Positions 19,660 to 28,261 of a DNA stretch of 64,000 bases are shown piece by piece (position 1 is the stretch's first letter; each line of letters begins with the position of its first letter). The stretch comes from Ancylobacter mangrovi (GTDB taxonomy: Bacteria; Pseudomonadota; Alphaproteobacteria; Rhizobiales; Xanthobacteraceae). The translations under genes were made by a program, and so were the position numbers. The stretch covers positions 239,534 through 303,533 of the forward strand of contig NZ_JANTHZ010000006.1 of the NCBI RefSeq assembly GCF_024752355.1. Reading direction: 5' to 3'. The notes under the pieces are model-generated. The model had not been told where the DNA came from. It worked only from the letters and a program-made list of their open reading frames with translations, and did not search any database.

Positions 19660-20924
19660 TCAACGCGGGGCGGACGGCCGCTCCCCGCCCTCGCGGACGG
19701 CCGGCAGCACGACCTTCTCGAGCACCGCGCGCGAGAACGCGCCCTGATCCGGGTCCCGGTAGAGCCCGGCGGTGCTGACCACCACGAGGTCGAGCGCGGG
19801 GACGATGAAGATGCGCTGGCCGCCCAGCCCGATCGCGGCGATCCAGCTCACCTCCCCGCCCGCATGCGGCGAGGCGCCGACCCACCACTGGTAGCCGTAG
19901 CGCATCGGGCGCCAGCCCTCGAAGCGCGGCGCGGTCGATTCGGTGATCCAGTCCTCAGAGACGACGCGCCGCCCCTTCCAGACGCCGCCGTCGAGCACGA
20001 GCTGCCCGATCTTGGCCATGTCGCGCGCGGAGAGCCTCAGGCCGCTGGCGGCGGCGGCCTCGCCATTGCTCATCGCCACCCATTCGAACGTGTCGATGCC
20101 CAGCGGCTCGAACAGCGCTTGGCGCGGGAAGTCCTCCAGCCTCTCGCCGCTCGCCCGCTCCAGAGCGCCACCGAGCAGCGTCGTGGCGCCGCCGCTATAT
20201 TCCAGCGCGTGCCGGGCGGTGCGCCCATCGGGCGCGACAGCACATAGGCATAGGGGTCGGCCGCCTCGTGCATCAGCCGCTCGTCATTGGCGGGGCTCCA
20301 CCACGGCCCGCCCTCGTTCCAGGTGAAACCCGGCGTCATGGTCAGCAGGTCGCGCAGCGTGACGGCGCGGGCCTCCGGCGCGGCATTTCCGGTCTCGGCG
20401 GGGAAGAAATCGATGATCGGCGCGTCGAGCCTGCCGAACATTCCGCGCTCGCGCGCGACGCCGAACAGAAGCGACACCACGCTCTTGGTCACCGAACGCA
20501 GATCGTGCAGGCGCCCGGCGTCGTGGTCGACGAGGCCGATGTCCTCGCCCCACCGCTCGTCGCGCCCGGAGGCGTAGGCCTCGTAGACCAGCCTGCCATG
20601 GCGGATCACCAGCAGCGCATGCACGTTCGGCCGGTCCGGGCTCTCCAGCCGCGCGCCGATCGTGCACAGAAGGGCGGGATCGAGCCCGACCGAGGCCGGG
20701 GCGGCGACCTCCCAGCCCTCGCCGGCGGGCGGCGGCGCCCCGCAGGGCAGCGGCGCCGAGCGCGCGGGCGCCCCGGACATGGCGATGGAAAGGACCAGGG
20801 CGAGGATGGCGATGACCGTCGGCAGCCGCGCCGGAGCGCCTCGTCCCGACCATGCGGACCACCCGGCCATGCGCCCCTCCTCCTCGCGCGCGGCCATGCT
20901 GGCGGCGCGCCGCAGCGAAGCCAT
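19660..20924 (-). pseudogene. Serine hydrolase of the beta-lactamase/class C family, frameshifted
   Basis: An N-terminal signal-peptide-like segment is followed by a beta-lactamase/esterase domain with the nucleophile motif SVTK in DLRSVTKSVVSLLFG. The frame then breaks near 20202, after PPGTRW. Shifting by one base restores EYSGGATTLLGGALERASGE and the rest of the domain through YGYQWWVGASPHAGGE to a stop at 19660. A single missing G (TGG-GAA read as TGGAA) explains everything. The break falls just before the YSG motif holding the catalytic Tyr, so the product as written is inactive. The start is uncertain (20924, or ATGs about 27 or 54 nt further in). Confidence 0.82.
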
Positions 20925-21019
20925 AGGAGACCCTACCTCAGTGCCGCAAGATGCCGCGGCGGCGCCGAATGCCGCACATGGCGATTGCAGTCGCGACGCT
21001 GACGCCTATAGTTGCCCGG

Positions 21020-21220
21020 TCGTCGGTTCCCGTGGTGACACGGGACGCAAGACGGGAACGCGGTGGGGTGGAGAGCGAAAGCCTTCCGCCGATTCCGCGG
21101 CTGCCCCCGCAACTGTAAGCGGTGAGCCCCCTCCACTGGCCATTGGCGCAAGTCACTGGGATTCGTCCCGGGAAGGCGGAGGAAAGGGCCAAGACCCGCG
21201 AGCCAGGAGACCGGCCGGCG
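21020..21220 (+). promoter_or_regulatory. Cobalamin (B12) riboswitch upstream of cbtB
   Basis: The 5' element GTCGGTTCCCGTG is followed by the B12 box GGCTGCCCCCGCAACTGTAA (about 21099-21118), then CCACTGGCC, a GGGAAGG element, and GCGAGCCAGGAGACCGGCC near 21198-21216. All conserved blocks are present in order. It leads cbtB-cbtA-cobU/P-cobO, so cobalt uptake and late cobalamin steps should be repressed by coenzyme B12. Confidence 0.94.
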
Positions 21221-21234
21221 ACAGAACCCGAACC

Positions 21235-21253
21235 GGCCCTCGGGTGGAGGGCC
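21235..21253 (+). promoter_or_regulatory. Hairpin abutting the cbtB Shine-Dalgarno
   Basis: GGCCCTC (21235-21241) and GAGGGCC (21247-21253) form a perfect 7-bp stem with a 5-nt loop. It ends immediately before AAAGGAG (21254-21260), the ribosome-binding site 6 nt upstream of the cbtB ATG. It lies just after the B12 riboswitch aptamer, so it is a candidate expression platform acting on translation or termination. Confidence 0.5.
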
Positions 21254-21266
21254 AAAGGAGACTGGC

Positions 21267-21452
21267 ATGAAGACCTCCCACAGCCCCGTCGCGGCTGCCT
21301 CCCACGAATCGACCGCCTCGCGCGCCGTCCAGCTCACCTTCGTCGCGCTGCTCGGCGTGTTCGTGATCGGCGGCGTGGGCTTCTCCCACATCAGCGCCGT
21401 CCACAACGCCTCGCACGACGTGCGCCACGCCAACGCCTTCCCCTGCCACTGA
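21267..21452 (+). CDS. cbtB: Cobalt transporter small subunit CbtB
   Basis: 61 residues with one membrane helix (LTFVALLGVFVIGGVGF) followed by a His-rich tail ending in HDVRHANAFPCH. This is the single-span CbtB architecture: one helix plus a histidine-rich metal-binding end. It has a strong AAAGGAG ribosome-binding site, a B12 riboswitch upstream, and cbtA 13 nt downstream. The riboswitch context supports cobalt as the substrate. Confidence 0.9.
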   Translation: MKTSHSPVAAASHESTASRAVQLTFVALLGVFVIGGVGFSHISAVHNASHDVRHANAFPCH

Positions 21453-21465
21453 GGAAGCGTTCAAC

Positions 21466-22254
21466 ATGTCGCTGTTCAGGACTTTGCTGTTCACTGCCGC
21501 TCTCGCCGGTATAGGTACTGGAGTAGTGGTTGCCGGCATCCATATGGTCGGCACCGCGCCCCTCATCCTCAAGGCCGAGGCCTATGAGGAAGCCGGCGAC
21601 GCCGCGCCGGCCGCCCACACCCACGATGCCGCCCCCCACGACGACGCCACCACGCACGAGGCCGGCGCCGGGGAAACGGCCGCCACCGCGGTCGCGGCGC
21701 ACGTGCACGACGACGAGGGCTGGGAGCCGGCCAACGGCTTCGAGCGCAACGGCCTCACCTTCGTGTTCATGGCGCTCACCGGCTTCGGCTTCGCGCTGCT
21801 GCTGCTGGCGGCGAGCGAGCTCGCCGGCGGGCTGAAGGACTGGCGGCAGGGAATAGTGTGGGGCTTCGCCGGCTTCGCGGTGTTCACCATCGCCCCGCAG
21901 ATCGGCCTTCCGCCGGAGCTGCCCGCCATGCCGGCCGCCGACCTCATGGCGCGCCAGCTCTGGTGGATCGGCACCGCCGCCGCCACCGCGACCGGGCTGG
22001 GCCTGCTGGTGTTCGGCCGCTCGCCGCTGCTCGCCGCGCTCGGCGTGGCGGTGATCGTGGTGCCGCACGCCATCGGCGCGCCGCAGCCGCCGAGCTACGA
22101 GACTCCGATCCCGGAAGCGCTGCACCACAGCTTCGTGGTGGCGAGCACGGTCGCGAGTTTCGTGTTCTGGGTGCTGCTCGGCGGGCTCTGCGGCTATCTG
22201 CGCCCGCGCTTCGCCGCGCAGGCCTCCGCGCCGCTCGCGGCCCGGCCGGCGTGA
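21466..22254 (+). CDS. cbtA: Cobalt transporter CbtA
   Basis: 262 residues with several membrane helices (residues about 5-27, 100-122, 128-150, 165-185 and a C-terminal pair). A large loop after helix 1 is rich in His, Asp and Glu (HTHDAAPHDDATTHE), fitting metal binding. The C-terminal part ends FVFWVLLGGLCGYLRPR. CbtA and CbtB form a B12-regulated cobalt uptake system. The stop overlaps the next GTG by 4 nt. Confidence 0.9.
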   Translation: MSLFRTLLFTAALAGIGTGVVVAGIHMVGTAPLILKAEAYEEAGDAAPAAHTHDAAPHDDATTHEAGAGETAATAVAAHVHDDEGWEPANGFERNGLTFVFMALTGFGFALLLLAASELAGGLKDWRQGIVWGFAGFAVFTIAPQIGLPPELPAMPAADLMARQLWWIGTAAATATGLGLLVFGRSPLLAALGVAVIVVPHAIGAPQPPSYETPIPEALHHSFVVASTVASFVFWVLLGGLCGYLRPRFAAQASAPLAARPA

Positions 22255-22757
22255 GCCTCACCTTCGTCCTCGGCGGCGCCCGCTCCGGCAAGAGCCGGCA
22301 CGCCGAGGAACTGGTCGAGCGCCTCGCCCCGCCCTGGACCTACATCGCCACCGCCGAGGCCCATGACGCGGAGATGGCGGAGCGCATCGCGCTCCACCGC
22401 TCCCGCCGTGCCGAGGACTGGCACACGCTCGACGCGCCGCACGACCTCGCCACCGCCCTCGCCGGCCTGCCGGCGGATCGCCCGGTGCTGGTCGACTGCC
22501 TGACGCTCTGGCTCACCAACCGCATGCTGGCCGGGGCCGATGTCGCGGCCGAGAGCGCCGCGCTCGCCGCCGCGCTCGGCGCGTGCAAGGCGCCGCTGGT
22601 CGTGGTCTCCAACGAGGTCGGGCTCGGCATCGTGCCGGACAACGCGCTCGCCCGGCGCTTCCGCGACGCGCAGGGCCGGCTCAACCAGATGGTTGCCGAG
22701 AAGGCCGACCGGGTGATCTTCATGGTCGCCGGGCTTCCGATGAGGGTCAAAGGATGA
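22251..22757 (+). CDS. cobU: Bifunctional adenosylcobinamide kinase / adenosylcobinamide-phosphate guanylyltransferase
   Basis: 168 residues, starting at a GTG that overlaps the cbtA stop (GTGA). Walker A is LGGARSGKSRHAE near residue 6; later blocks are YIATAEAHDAEM, VLVDCLTLWLTN and VSNEVGLGIVPDN. It phosphorylates adenosylcobinamide and transfers GMP to give AdoCbi-GDP for nucleotide-loop assembly. Called cobU in the enteric naming and cobP in the Pseudomonas naming. The stop overlaps the cobO ATG (ATGA). Confidence 0.93.
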   Translation: MSLTFVLGGARSGKSRHAEELVERLAPPWTYIATAEAHDAEMAERIALHRSRRAEDWHTLDAPHDLATALAGLPADRPVLVDCLTLWLTNRMLAGADVAAESAALAAALGACKAPLVVVSNEVGLGIVPDNALARRFRDAQGRLNQMVAEKADRVIFMVAGLPMRVKG

Positions 22758-23383
22758 GCGACATCCCCGCCGAAGAGGCCGCCCGCCACCGCGCGAAGAT
22801 GGAAAAGCGCAAGGCGGTGCAGGATGCCGAGGTCGCCTCGAAGACGCAGGAAAAGGGCCTGCTGATCGTCCACACCGGCGCCGGCAAGGGCAAGTCTACC
22901 GCCGCCTTCGGCCTCGCCCTGCGCACGCTGGGCCAGCCGGAGGGGCAGGCGGGCACGCGGGTCGGCGTCGTCCAGTTCATCAAGGGCGCCTGGCACTCCG
23001 CCGAGCGCGACGCGCTCGCGGCCTTCGGCGCGCGGGTGGAATGGCACACCATGGGCGAGGGCTTCACCTGGGAGACGCAGGACCTCGCCCGCGACACCGC
23101 CGCCGCTCGCCGCGCCTGGGAGAAGGCGTGCGAGCTGATGGCCGACGAGAGCATCGGCCTCCTCATCCTCGACGAGCTCAACATCGCGCTGCGCTACGAC
23201 TACCTCCCCCTCGACGAGGTGATCGCGACGCTCAAAGCCCGCCGCGAGGGGCTGCACGTCGTCGTCACCGGCCGCAATGCCAAGCCGGCGCTGATCGAGG
23301 CGGCCGACCTCGTCACCGAGATGACGCTGGTCAAGCATCACTTCAAGGCCGGGGTGAAGGCGCAGAAGGGCATCGAATTCTGA
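22754..23383 (+). CDS. cobO: Cob(I)yrinic acid a,c-diamide adenosyltransferase
   Basis: 209 residues. ATP-dependent adenosylation of Co(I) corrinoids, CobA/CobO type. The P-loop is HTGAGKGKSTAAFGLAL near residue 40; VVQFIKGAW, LLILDELNIAL and HVVVTGRNA are diagnostic. An AGG sits just before the ATG, which overlaps the cobU stop by 4 nt. This enzyme acts on the CobN product before the CobQ amidations. Confidence 0.95.
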   Translation: MSDIPAEEAARHRAKMEKRKAVQDAEVASKTQEKGLLIVHTGAGKGKSTAAFGLALRTLGQPEGQAGTRVGVVQFIKGAWHSAERDALAAFGARVEWHTMGEGFTWETQDLARDTAAARRAWEKACELMADESIGLLILDELNIALRYDYLPLDEVIATLKARREGLHVVVTGRNAKPALIEAADLVTEMTLVKHHFKAGVKAQKGIEF

Positions 23384-23482
23384 TGGCCTTCCGCGCCGCG
23401 CGACCTCGAAATTCCGCTGAGGCATCCTTATGTGAAGAAAGGCGCCGGCTGTCGCGGCGCGGCTTCAGGGAGTTCCGCGCCG

Positions 23483-23707
23483 ATGCGCTCCACCCCCATC
23501 GCCTATCTGTTCTGGTTCTTCGGCCTGATCGGCGTGTGCGGCATCCACCGCTTCTATGCCGGCCGCTACTGGACCGGCGCTCTGTGGCTGCTGACCGTCG
23601 GCCTGCTGGGCATCGGCCAGTTCGTCGACCTGTTCCTGATCCCGGGCATGGTGCGCGAGGCCAATCTCGAGCGCCGCGTCGACTATCTGGAATCGCGCCG
23701 GGCCTGA
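23483..23707 (+). CDS. TM2 domain-containing membrane protein
   Basis: 74 residues from the ATG at 23483; the longer frame from 23432 adds a non-conserved stretch. The TM2 domain is clear: two helices around a short turn, [22 protein letters not shown] and [25 protein letters not shown], with the GxHRFY and D-x-F-L features. The molecular function of bacterial TM2 proteins is unknown. It sits in the gap between cobO and cobQ on the same strand, so it may be co-transcribed. Confidence 0.82.
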   Translation: MRSTPIAYLFWFFGLIGVCGIHRFYAGRYWTGALWLLTVGLLGIGQFVDLFLIPGMVREANLERRVDYLESRRA

Positions 23708-23732
23708 CCGGACCGCGCGGCGCGGGCGTGCC

Positions 23733-25193
23733 ATGAGGGCGCGCGCCCTCATGTTCCAGGGCACCGGCTCGGATGTCGGCAAGTCGCTGATCGTCGCCGG
23801 CCTCGCCCGCGCCTTCTCCAATCGCGGGCTCAAGGTCCGCCCCTTCAAGCCGCAGAACATGTCGAACAACGCCGCCGTCACTCCTGACGGCGGCGAGATC
23901 GGCCGCGCGCAGGCGCTGCAGGCCCGTGCCGCGCGGGTCGCCCCCTCCGTCCACATGAACCCGGTGCTGCTGAAGCCGCAGAGCGACATCGGCGCGCAGG
24001 TGGTGGTGCAGGGCCGCGCCCGCGGCAATGCGAAGGCGGCCGACTACCAGCGCCTCAAGCCCTCTCTCCTGGCCGCCGTGATGGAGAGCTACGGGCGCCT
24101 CGCCGCCGAGGCCGACCTCGTGCTGGTGGAGGGCGCGGGCTCGGCCTCCGAGATCAATCTGCGCGCCAACGACATCGCCAATATGGGCTTCGCCCGCGCC
24201 GCGAACGTGCCCGTCGTGCTGATCGGCGACATCGACCGTGGTGGCGTCATCGCCAGCCTCGTCGGGACGCGGGCGGTGCTGGCGGAGGAGGACGCGGCGA
24301 TGATCCGCGGCTTCCTCGTCAACCGCTTCCGCGGCGACCCGGCGCTGTTCGCGAGCGGCATGGAGGAGATCGCCGCCCGCACCGGCTGGGCAGCGCTCGG
24401 CCTCGTCCCCTTCTTTCCCGGGGCCCGCCGCCTGCCGGCCGAGGACGCGCTGGCCCTCGACGCCGCGCCCCTCGCCAAGCCGGGAGCGAAACTGCGCATC
24501 GCGGTGCCGCTGCTGCCGCGCATCGCCAATTTCGACGACATCGACCCACTCGACGCCGAACCGGGGGTCGAGGTGGTGCGCGTGCGCCCCGGCGAGGCGC
24601 TGCCGGGCGATGCCGACCTCGTCATCCTGCCCGGCTCGAAATCGACCATACCGGACCTCGCCGCGCTGCGCGCCAATGGCTGGGACATCGACATCGCCGC
24701 CCATGTACGGCGCGGCGGGCGGGTGCTCGGCCTGTGCGGGGGCTACCAGATGCTCGGGCGCACCTTGTCCGACCCGGACGGCATCGAGGGCCCGCCCGGC
24801 ACGGTTCCCGGCCTCGGCCTGATCGAGGTCGACACCGTGCTCTCGGGCGAGAAGCGCCTCGTCGCCGTCACCGGCACGGCGGAGAGCGTGAGCTTCAGCG
24901 GCTACGAGATGCATATGGGCGTGACCGAAGGTCCCGGCCGCGCGCGCCCCTTCGCGCTGATCGACGGCGAAGGCCCGGAAGGCGCGGTCTCGGCCGATGG
25001 GCGCGTCATGGGCACCTATGCGCACGGCCTGTTCGCCGACGATGCCCAGCGCGCCGCCTGGCTCGCGCGTCTCGGCGCTCCGCCGAGCGGACTTCGCTAC
25101 GAGGAGGGCGTGGAGGAGACGCTCGACGCCCTCGCCGCCCATCTCGCCGCCCATGTCGATCTCGACCGGCTGCTGGAGCTGGCGCGCGGCTGA
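23733..25193 (+). CDS. cobQ: Cobyric acid synthase (glutamine-hydrolysing)
   Basis: 486 residues, standard length. It amidates positions b, d, e and g of adenosylcobyrinic acid a,c-diamide. The N-terminal ATPase domain begins [20 protein letters not shown] and continues [14 protein letters not shown]. The C-terminal glutaminase domain has [12 protein letters not shown] with the nucleophilic Cys and [11 protein letters not shown] with the catalytic His region. It starts 25 nt after the TM2 gene and ends 4 nt from the convergent cobD stop. Confidence 0.96.
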   Translation: MRARALMFQGTGSDVGKSLIVAGLARAFSNRGLKVRPFKPQNMSNNAAVTPDGGEIGRAQALQARAARVAPSVHMNPVLLKPQSDIGAQVVVQGRARGNAKAADYQRLKPSLLAAVMESYGRLAAEADLVLVEGAGSASEINLRANDIANMGFARAANVPVVLIGDIDRGGVIASLVGTRAVLAEEDAAMIRGFLVNRFRGDPALFASGMEEIAARTGWAALGLVPFFPGARRLPAEDALALDAAPLAKPGAKLRIAVPLLPRIANFDDIDPLDAEPGVEVVRVRPGEALPGDADLVILPGSKSTIPDLAALRANGWDIDIAAHVRRGGRVLGLCGGYQMLGRTLSDPDGIEGPPGTVPGLGLIEVDTVLSGEKRLVAVTGTAESVSFSGYEMHMGVTEGPGRARPFALIDGEGPEGAVSADGRVMGTYAHGLFADDAQRAAWLARLGAPPSGLRYEEGVEETLDALAAHLAAHVDLDRLLELARG

Positions 25194-25197
25194 GGCC

Positions 25198-26178
25198 TCA
25201 CATCGCCAGCACCGCCGCCAGCCAGCCGATCGCCGCCAGCGCGATCGTCGCCGCGTCCGCCGCGCGGTAGAGCCGAAGCGCGCGGCGTATGTCCTGCGCG
25301 GTGCATTCGCGCCGTCCGCCCGCGCCCATGATGCCGTCGTCGCTCATCTGCCCGCCATACTGGCGCGGCCCGGCGAGAGCGAGCCCCAGCGCGCCGGCGA
25401 AGGCCGCCTCCGGCCAGCCGGCATTGGGCGAGCGGTGCTCGCCGGCGTCGCGCCACATCGCCCGCCATGCCCGCAGCGGCGAGGCGCCCGGCACGAACAC
25501 CGCCCCGATCCCGACCAGCACCCCGGCGAGCCGCGCCGCCGGCAGGTTGAGCAGATCGTCGAACCGGGCCGAGGCCCAGCCGAACTCGGCATAGCGGCGG
25601 GTGCGGTGGCCGATCATGCTGTCGGCCGTGTTCACGCCCTTGTAGGCGACCGCGCCGGCGATGCCGCCCACCGCCATCCACAGCGCCGGCGCGACGATGC
25701 CGTCGGAGAAGTTCTCCGCCAGGCTCTCGATCGCCGCCCGCGCCACCCCCGCCTCGTCCAGCGCCTCGGGATCGCGCCCGACGATGTGCGCCACCGCCGC
25801 CCGCCCCTCGGCAAGGCCATGCTCCAGCCCGTCCGCCACCCGCGCCACGTGCTCGTAGAGGCTGCGCTGCGCTAGCAGGGTCGAGCCCGCCAGCGCGGCG
25901 ATGACGAAGCCGGCCGGCAGCGCGAGGGCGAGCGCCTGCAGCGCCACGCCCGCGCCGATGCACACCGCCAGCACGACGGCGAGCGTCGCCACGCCGTCGA
26001 GCCGGCGCTCCATCGGCGCGTCGGCCTCGCTGTTGAGATGGGTGTCGAGCAGGTGGATAAGCCAGCCGATCCACATCACCGGATGGCCGATGCGATCGAA
26101 CAGAAAGCGCGGATAGCCGAAGGCGGCCTCGCACAGCAGCGCCAGCAGGGTTAAACCGAGAGTAAGGTCGAGGGCCAT
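25198..26178 (-). CDS. cobD: Adenosylcobinamide-phosphate synthase (CobD/CbiB)
   Basis: 326 residues, an integral membrane protein. It attaches the aminopropanol arm to adenosylcobyric acid. Conserved blocks are RIGHPVMWIGWLIHLLD near the N-terminus, AIESLAENFSDGIVAPALW, and ADSMIGHRTRRYAEFGWASAR. The frame stays open far upstream across recQ on the opposite strand, but homology begins at the ATG at 26178. It is convergent with cobQ and divergent from recQ. Confidence 0.94.
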   Translation of the reverse strand: MALDLTLGLTLLALLCEAAFGYPRFLFDRIGHPVMWIGWLIHLLDTHLNSEADAPMERRLDGVATLAVVLAVCIGAGVALQALALALPAGFVIAALAGSTLLAQRSLYEHVARVADGLEHGLAEGRAAVAHIVGRDPEALDEAGVARAAIESLAENFSDGIVAPALWMAVGGIAGAVAYKGVNTADSMIGHRTRRYAEFGWASARFDDLLNLPAARLAGVLVGIGAVFVPGASPLRAWRAMWRDAGEHRSPNAGWPEAAFAGALGLALAGPRQYGGQMSDDGIMGAGGRRECTAQDIRRALRLYRAADAATIALAAIGWLAAVLAM

Positions 26179-26301
26179 CGCGGGTGATTCTGTCGGAAGG
26201 ATCGGGCGCGCCGAATCCGTTGGAACGGCGTCTGACACCATTTCCGCGCCGCCGCGCGAGGGCAAGAGCCGCGACACGAGCCGGAGCACGACGTCCGCCT
26301 G

Positions 26302-28137
26302 ATGAACATGGTTTCGCCCACCGCCGCCGTGCTGCCGCCCGAGATCGAGGCGCTGAAGCGCAGCCGCCTCGCCGAGGTGTTCGGCTTCGACCGGTTCCGG
26401 CCGGGCCAGCAGGACGTGGTCGATTCGGTGCTCGCCGGCGTGCCGACGCTGGCGGTGATGCCGACCGGCGCCGGCAAGTCGCTGTGCTACCAGCTTCCCG
26501 CGCTGGTGCATGGCGGGCTCTCGCTCGTCATCTCCCCGCTCATCGCGCTGATGGACGACCAGGTGAACGCGCTGAAGCTGCAGGGCGTGGCGGCCGAGGC
26601 GATCCATTCCGGGAAGTCGCGCGAGGACAATGTCGCCATCTGGCGCCGGGTGGCGGCGGGCGAGGTCAGCCTGCTCTACCTCGCCCCCGAGCGGCTGATG
26701 ACCGAGCGGATGCTCTCCGCCATCTCCCGCCTGCCGCTCGGCCTGATCGCGGTGGACGAGGCGCACTGCATCTCGCAATGGGGCCATTCCTTCCGCAACG
26801 AATATCTCGGCCTCGGCCGCCTGCGCGAGATCTTCCCCGACATCGCGCTGGTGGCGCTCACCGCCACCGCCGACCGCGCCACCCGCGACGACATCGTGGA
26901 GCGCCTGTTCGGCGGGCAGGCGCGGGTGTTCGTCTCCGGCTTCGACCGGCCGAACATCTTCATCGGCGTCGAGGACAAGAAGGACCCGGTGCGGCAGATC
27001 GAGAGCTTCGTGAAGGCGCGCCCGAACGTCTCCGGCATCATCTACCGCATCTCGCGCAAGAAGGTGGAGGAGACCGCGTCGCGTCTCTCCGGCCTCGGCA
27101 TCCGCGCCCTGCCCTACCATGCCGGCATGAGCCCGGAGGCGCGCGCCGCCAACCAGGAGGTGTTCCTCGCCGAGGACGGCGTGGTCATGGTCGCCACCGT
27201 CGCCTTCGGCATGGGCATCGACAAGTCGGACGTGCGCTATGTGCTGCATGCCGACGCGCCGGGCACGCTGGAAGCCTATTACCAGGAGATCGGCCGCGCC
27301 GGCCGCGACGGCGCGGCGTCCGAGGCGCTGCTGCTCTACTCGGCCGGCGACATCGCCACCCGCCGGCGCTTCCTCGACGAGGAGGATTCCTCGCCCGAGC
27401 GCAAGATGGTGGAGGCCCGCCGGCTCGACGCCATGGTCGGCTTCTGCGAGGCCGTCACCTGCCGGCGCGCGGTGCTGCTGGGCTATTTCGGCGAGCGGGC
27501 CAAGGCCTGCGGGGCCTGCGACGTGTGCCGCGATCCGCCCAAGGTGGTGGACGCCAGCCGCTCGGCCCAGCTCGTGCTGCGGCTGGTGCGCGCCAGCGGC
27601 GAACGCTACGGCGCCGCCTACATAGCGAGCCTCGTCACCGGCCAGCGCAGCGACCAGGTGTGCGGGCGCGGCCACGACCGGCTGGCCGAGTTCGGCGCCG
27701 GCGCCGACAAGCCGGCGAGCGAATGGCGGGCGCTGCTGCGCCAGCTCGTCGCCACCAACGCGCTGCATGCCGACCCGCAGCGCTTCGGCGCGCTGGAGCT
27801 CACCGAGGCCGGCAGCTCGATCCTCGCCGGCACCCGCGCCTTCACCCTGCGCGCGCCGACCCGGCACAAGCGCGACCGCCATGCGCGGCGCGAGGACGCG
27901 GTGGAGCTGCCCCCGGCCGAGGCCGCCCTGCTCGGCAAGCTGAAGGCGCTGCGCCGCGAGCTCGCCGCCGAGCGCGGGGTGCCGGCCTATGTGATCTTCG
28001 CCGACCGCACGCTGGAGGAGATGGCCGTCGGCCATCCGCGCACGCGCTCCGAGCTCGGCGGCATACGCGGCGTGGGCGCCGCCAAGCTGGAGGCATTCGG
28101 CGCCGCCTTTCTTAGGATTCTCAAAGAATTTTCTTAA
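26302..28137 (+). CDS. recQ: ATP-dependent DNA helicase RecQ
   Basis: 611 residues, matching the standard helicase-RQC-HRDC layout. FGFDRFRPGQQDVVDSVLAG is motif 0, VMPTGAGKSLCYQLPAL Walker A, and AVDEAHCISQWGHSFRNEY the DEAH box with aromatic-rich loop. Later come YYQEIGRAGRDG and the zinc-binding Cys cluster CRRAVLLGYFG...CGACDVC; the HRDC domain ends near the C-terminus. It acts in recombination and repair. An ATG two codons further in is an alternative start. Confidence 0.96.
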   Translation: MNMVSPTAAVLPPEIEALKRSRLAEVFGFDRFRPGQQDVVDSVLAGVPTLAVMPTGAGKSLCYQLPALVHGGLSLVISPLIALMDDQVNALKLQGVAAEAIHSGKSREDNVAIWRRVAAGEVSLLYLAPERLMTERMLSAISRLPLGLIAVDEAHCISQWGHSFRNEYLGLGRLREIFPDIALVALTATADRATRDDIVERLFGGQARVFVSGFDRPNIFIGVEDKKDPVRQIESFVKARPNVSGIIYRISRKKVEETASRLSGLGIRALPYHAGMSPEARAANQEVFLAEDGVVMVATVAFGMGIDKSDVRYVLHADAPGTLEAYYQEIGRAGRDGAASEALLLYSAGDIATRRRFLDEEDSSPERKMVEARRLDAMVGFCEAVTCRRAVLLGYFGERAKACGACDVCRDPPKVVDASRSAQLVLRLVRASGERYGAAYIASLVTGQRSDQVCGRGHDRLAEFGAGADKPASEWRALLRQLVATNALHADPQRFGALELTEAGSSILAGTRAFTLRAPTRHKRDRHARREDAVELPPAEAALLGKLKALRRELAAERGVPAYVIFADRTLEEMAVGHPRTRSELGGIRGVGAAKLEAFGAAFLRILKEFS

Positions 28138-28178
28138 GAACTTCTAAGAATATCCTGCGACGATTTTAGCCGTAAGAA
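28109..28178. repeat. AT-rich TAAGAA repeats and inverted repeat after recQ
   Basis: TAAGAA occurs at 28135-28140, 28145-28150 and 28173-28178. TTCTTAG (28109-28115) is an exact inverted partner of CTAAGAA (28144-28150). The block spans the recQ stop and precedes the SRPBCC gene. It is much more AT-rich than its surroundings and could be an operator, a weak terminator or simply leader DNA. Confidence 0.4.
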
Positions 28179-28181
28179 GAG

Positions 28182-28210
28182 TTCACGAAGCCGGTTTCTC
28201 TCCCTAGACT
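28182..28210 (+). promoter_or_regulatory. Possible sigma-70-type promoter for the MxaD-like gene
   Basis: TTCACG (28182-28187), a 17-nt spacer and TAGACT (28205-28210) each match four of six consensus positions, about 50 nt before the start codon. This is a pattern match only. Confidence 0.28.
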
Positions 28211-28261
28211 GCGGATAACGGGCGCCCAACGCCCGGCCGAGACCACTCCGGGATGGAAACG

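Noticed and set aside
25198..28035. Open frame of 945 codons on the minus strand running from cobD through all of recQ
   Set aside because: The upstream two thirds is an antisense shadow of recQ, rich in Arg, His, Val and Ala with no domain. Homology to CobD starts only at 26178.
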